Positions 63,554 to 64,000 of a stretch of DNA of 64,000 nt are shown here, piece after piece (position 1 is the first letter of the stretch; the number at the start of each line of letters is the position of its first letter). Source of the stretch: Clostridiaceae bacterium M8S5 (GTDB taxonomy: Bacteria; Bacillota; Clostridia; Tissierellales; MCWD3). Below the pieces are notes generated by a model that saw nothing but the letters and a program-made list of their open reading frames with translations, was not told the origin of the DNA and made no database searches. The stretch covers positions 3,596,001 through 3,660,000 of the forward strand of contig CP118523.1 in the NCBI GenBank assembly GCA_029227815.1, given 5' to 3'. The position numbers and the translations under genes are program-made.

Positions 63554-63582
63554 TTGAAATTAATTCCATATCAAGATATAAT
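63554..63582 (+). promoter_or_regulatory. pruA promoter
   Basis: TTGAAA (63554-63559) and TATAAT (63577-63582) with a 17-bp spacer. It implies a leader of about 260 nt before the GTG start. Confidence 0.7.
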
Positions 63583-63639
63583 ATTTTTATATTTCTGAAT
63601 ATTTTTAAAGTAAATTAATAGTATATTCTCTTCGAGTCT

Positions 63640-63835
63640 ACTTATCTAAGGGCTAAGCCTATGATTTTTAGACCGATAGGGTATAATTAGGAAACTATTA
63701 TGCCTCCCGGTGTGGAAAGGAGAGATAATTGTTTGAATATAGCTTGCTGATTAAGCCAGTATTTTTTGATGTATGCATATTCTCTTTTATAACTCCTTTT
63801 AATAAATAGCGGGAAACAGAAGTTTATTAAACAAA
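63640..63835 (+). promoter_or_regulatory. Structured 5' leader of pruA, possible riboswitch
   Basis: GGC-TAA-GCC near 63651-63659; a CCG (63673) to CGG (63710) helix containing AGG/CCT and a TATAAT-type arm capped by a GAAA tetraloop (63691-63694); long-range AAAGGAG (63716-63722) with CTCCTTT (63793-63799). A GCGGGAAAC segment follows before the AGGAGG site. I do not recognise a riboswitch class. Confidence 0.45.
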
Positions 63836-63847
63836 GGAGGATTTTTT

Positions 63848-64000
63848 GTGTATAATGCTTATTTTGGAGTAAAAAAACCTGAAAATGAACCTGTGCTTTC
63901 TTACGCTGTGGGTAGCATTGAAAGGGCTAAATTGAAAGAAAAATTAAATGAACTAAAGCAAGCGGAAATTGAAATACCTTTAATTATAGGTGGTAAGGAA
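63848..64000 (+). CDS. pruA: L-glutamate gamma-semialdehyde dehydrogenase, N-terminal part
   Basis: The first 51 codons are visible, starting at GTG with AAAGGAGG 8 nt upstream. The opening FGVKKPENEPVLSYAVGS followed by a KEKLNELKQ helix and the IPLIIGGKE strand is the highly conserved N-terminus of PruA/RocA-type 1-pyrroline-5-carboxylate dehydrogenases, which oxidise the proline/arginine breakdown product to glutamate with NAD+. Catalytic residues lie beyond the window. It has its own promoter and a long structured leader. Confidence 0.85.
   Translation, partial: MYNAYFGVKKPENEPVLSYAVGSIERAKLKEKLNELKQAEIEIPLIIGGKE

Noticed and set aside
63640..63847. c-di-GMP, c-di-AMP, lysine, glycine, ykkC or T-box leader
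   Set aside because: None of the class-defining conserved strings is present as I know them; left as unassigned structured leader.

Overview
The window is AT-rich, roughly 30% GC by eye. It has strong AGGAGG-type ribosome binding sites, TTGACA-17-TATAAT promoters and many intrinsic terminators. Core genes include dnaE-pfkA-pyk, whiA-HPr, an archaeal-type proS, rlmD, a GerMN protein and a Pyk with a C-terminal PEP-utilizer domain. Together these point to a low-GC Clostridia chromosome, probably anaerobic: there are several [4Fe-4S] aldo/keto reductases, flavodoxin/ferredoxin proteins and NADPH:FMN reductase-like proteins. I cannot fix the genus. No rRNA, tRNA, CRISPR array or intact transposase was seen.

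Bases 1-37,100 are a mosaic accessory region of short regulator-plus-effector modules. They are: blaR1(partial)-blaI with paired operators; an AraC/GyrI sensor with a stand-alone GyrI protein; two tandem membrane-anchored alpha/beta hydrolases; an XRE-cupin regulator divergent from a PhzF-like isomerase; a secreted TNT/ART-like toxin candidate with a possible immunity gene; AraC/GyrI plus MATE; TetR facing a membrane protein-EFR1 operon; an ECF S component-DUF1893-aldo/keto reductase operon facing another TetR; Fur-methyltransferase facing Crp; and MerR/GyrI plus two FMN-reductase-like genes. Several of these divergent pairs carry almost textbook operator/promoter architecture.

Bases 36,300-37,920 form the strangest stretch. 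It holds five TTTATT boxes at exact 11-bp spacing, a TATAAT box, a long hairpin, a 40-residue Cys-containing peptide gene, a 36-residue two-Cys peptide gene, and a frameshifted inverted copy of the latter whose remaining substitutions look codon-constrained.

Bases 38,100-64,000 are mostly core genome: rlmD, GerMN, thioesterase-fxsA-aldo/keto reductase, a dlt-like surface acylation operon (PPTase, ligase, ACP, MBOAT and two SGNH proteins, with a visible 1.33-kb tandem duplication), pyk, pfkA, dnaE, nudC, HD-GYP, HPr, whiA, an M42 peptidase and the start of pruA behind a structured leader. A candidate ~440-nt structured RNA of no class I recognise lies between dnaE and nudC.

Three copies of a ~123-bp element with terminal inverted repeats and strong internal dyad symmetry (9343-9455, 34339-34461, 50358-50480) each abut a transcription terminator hairpin. 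In two copies the terminator hairpin is directly duplicated on both sides, as expected for insertion into terminators with target duplication.
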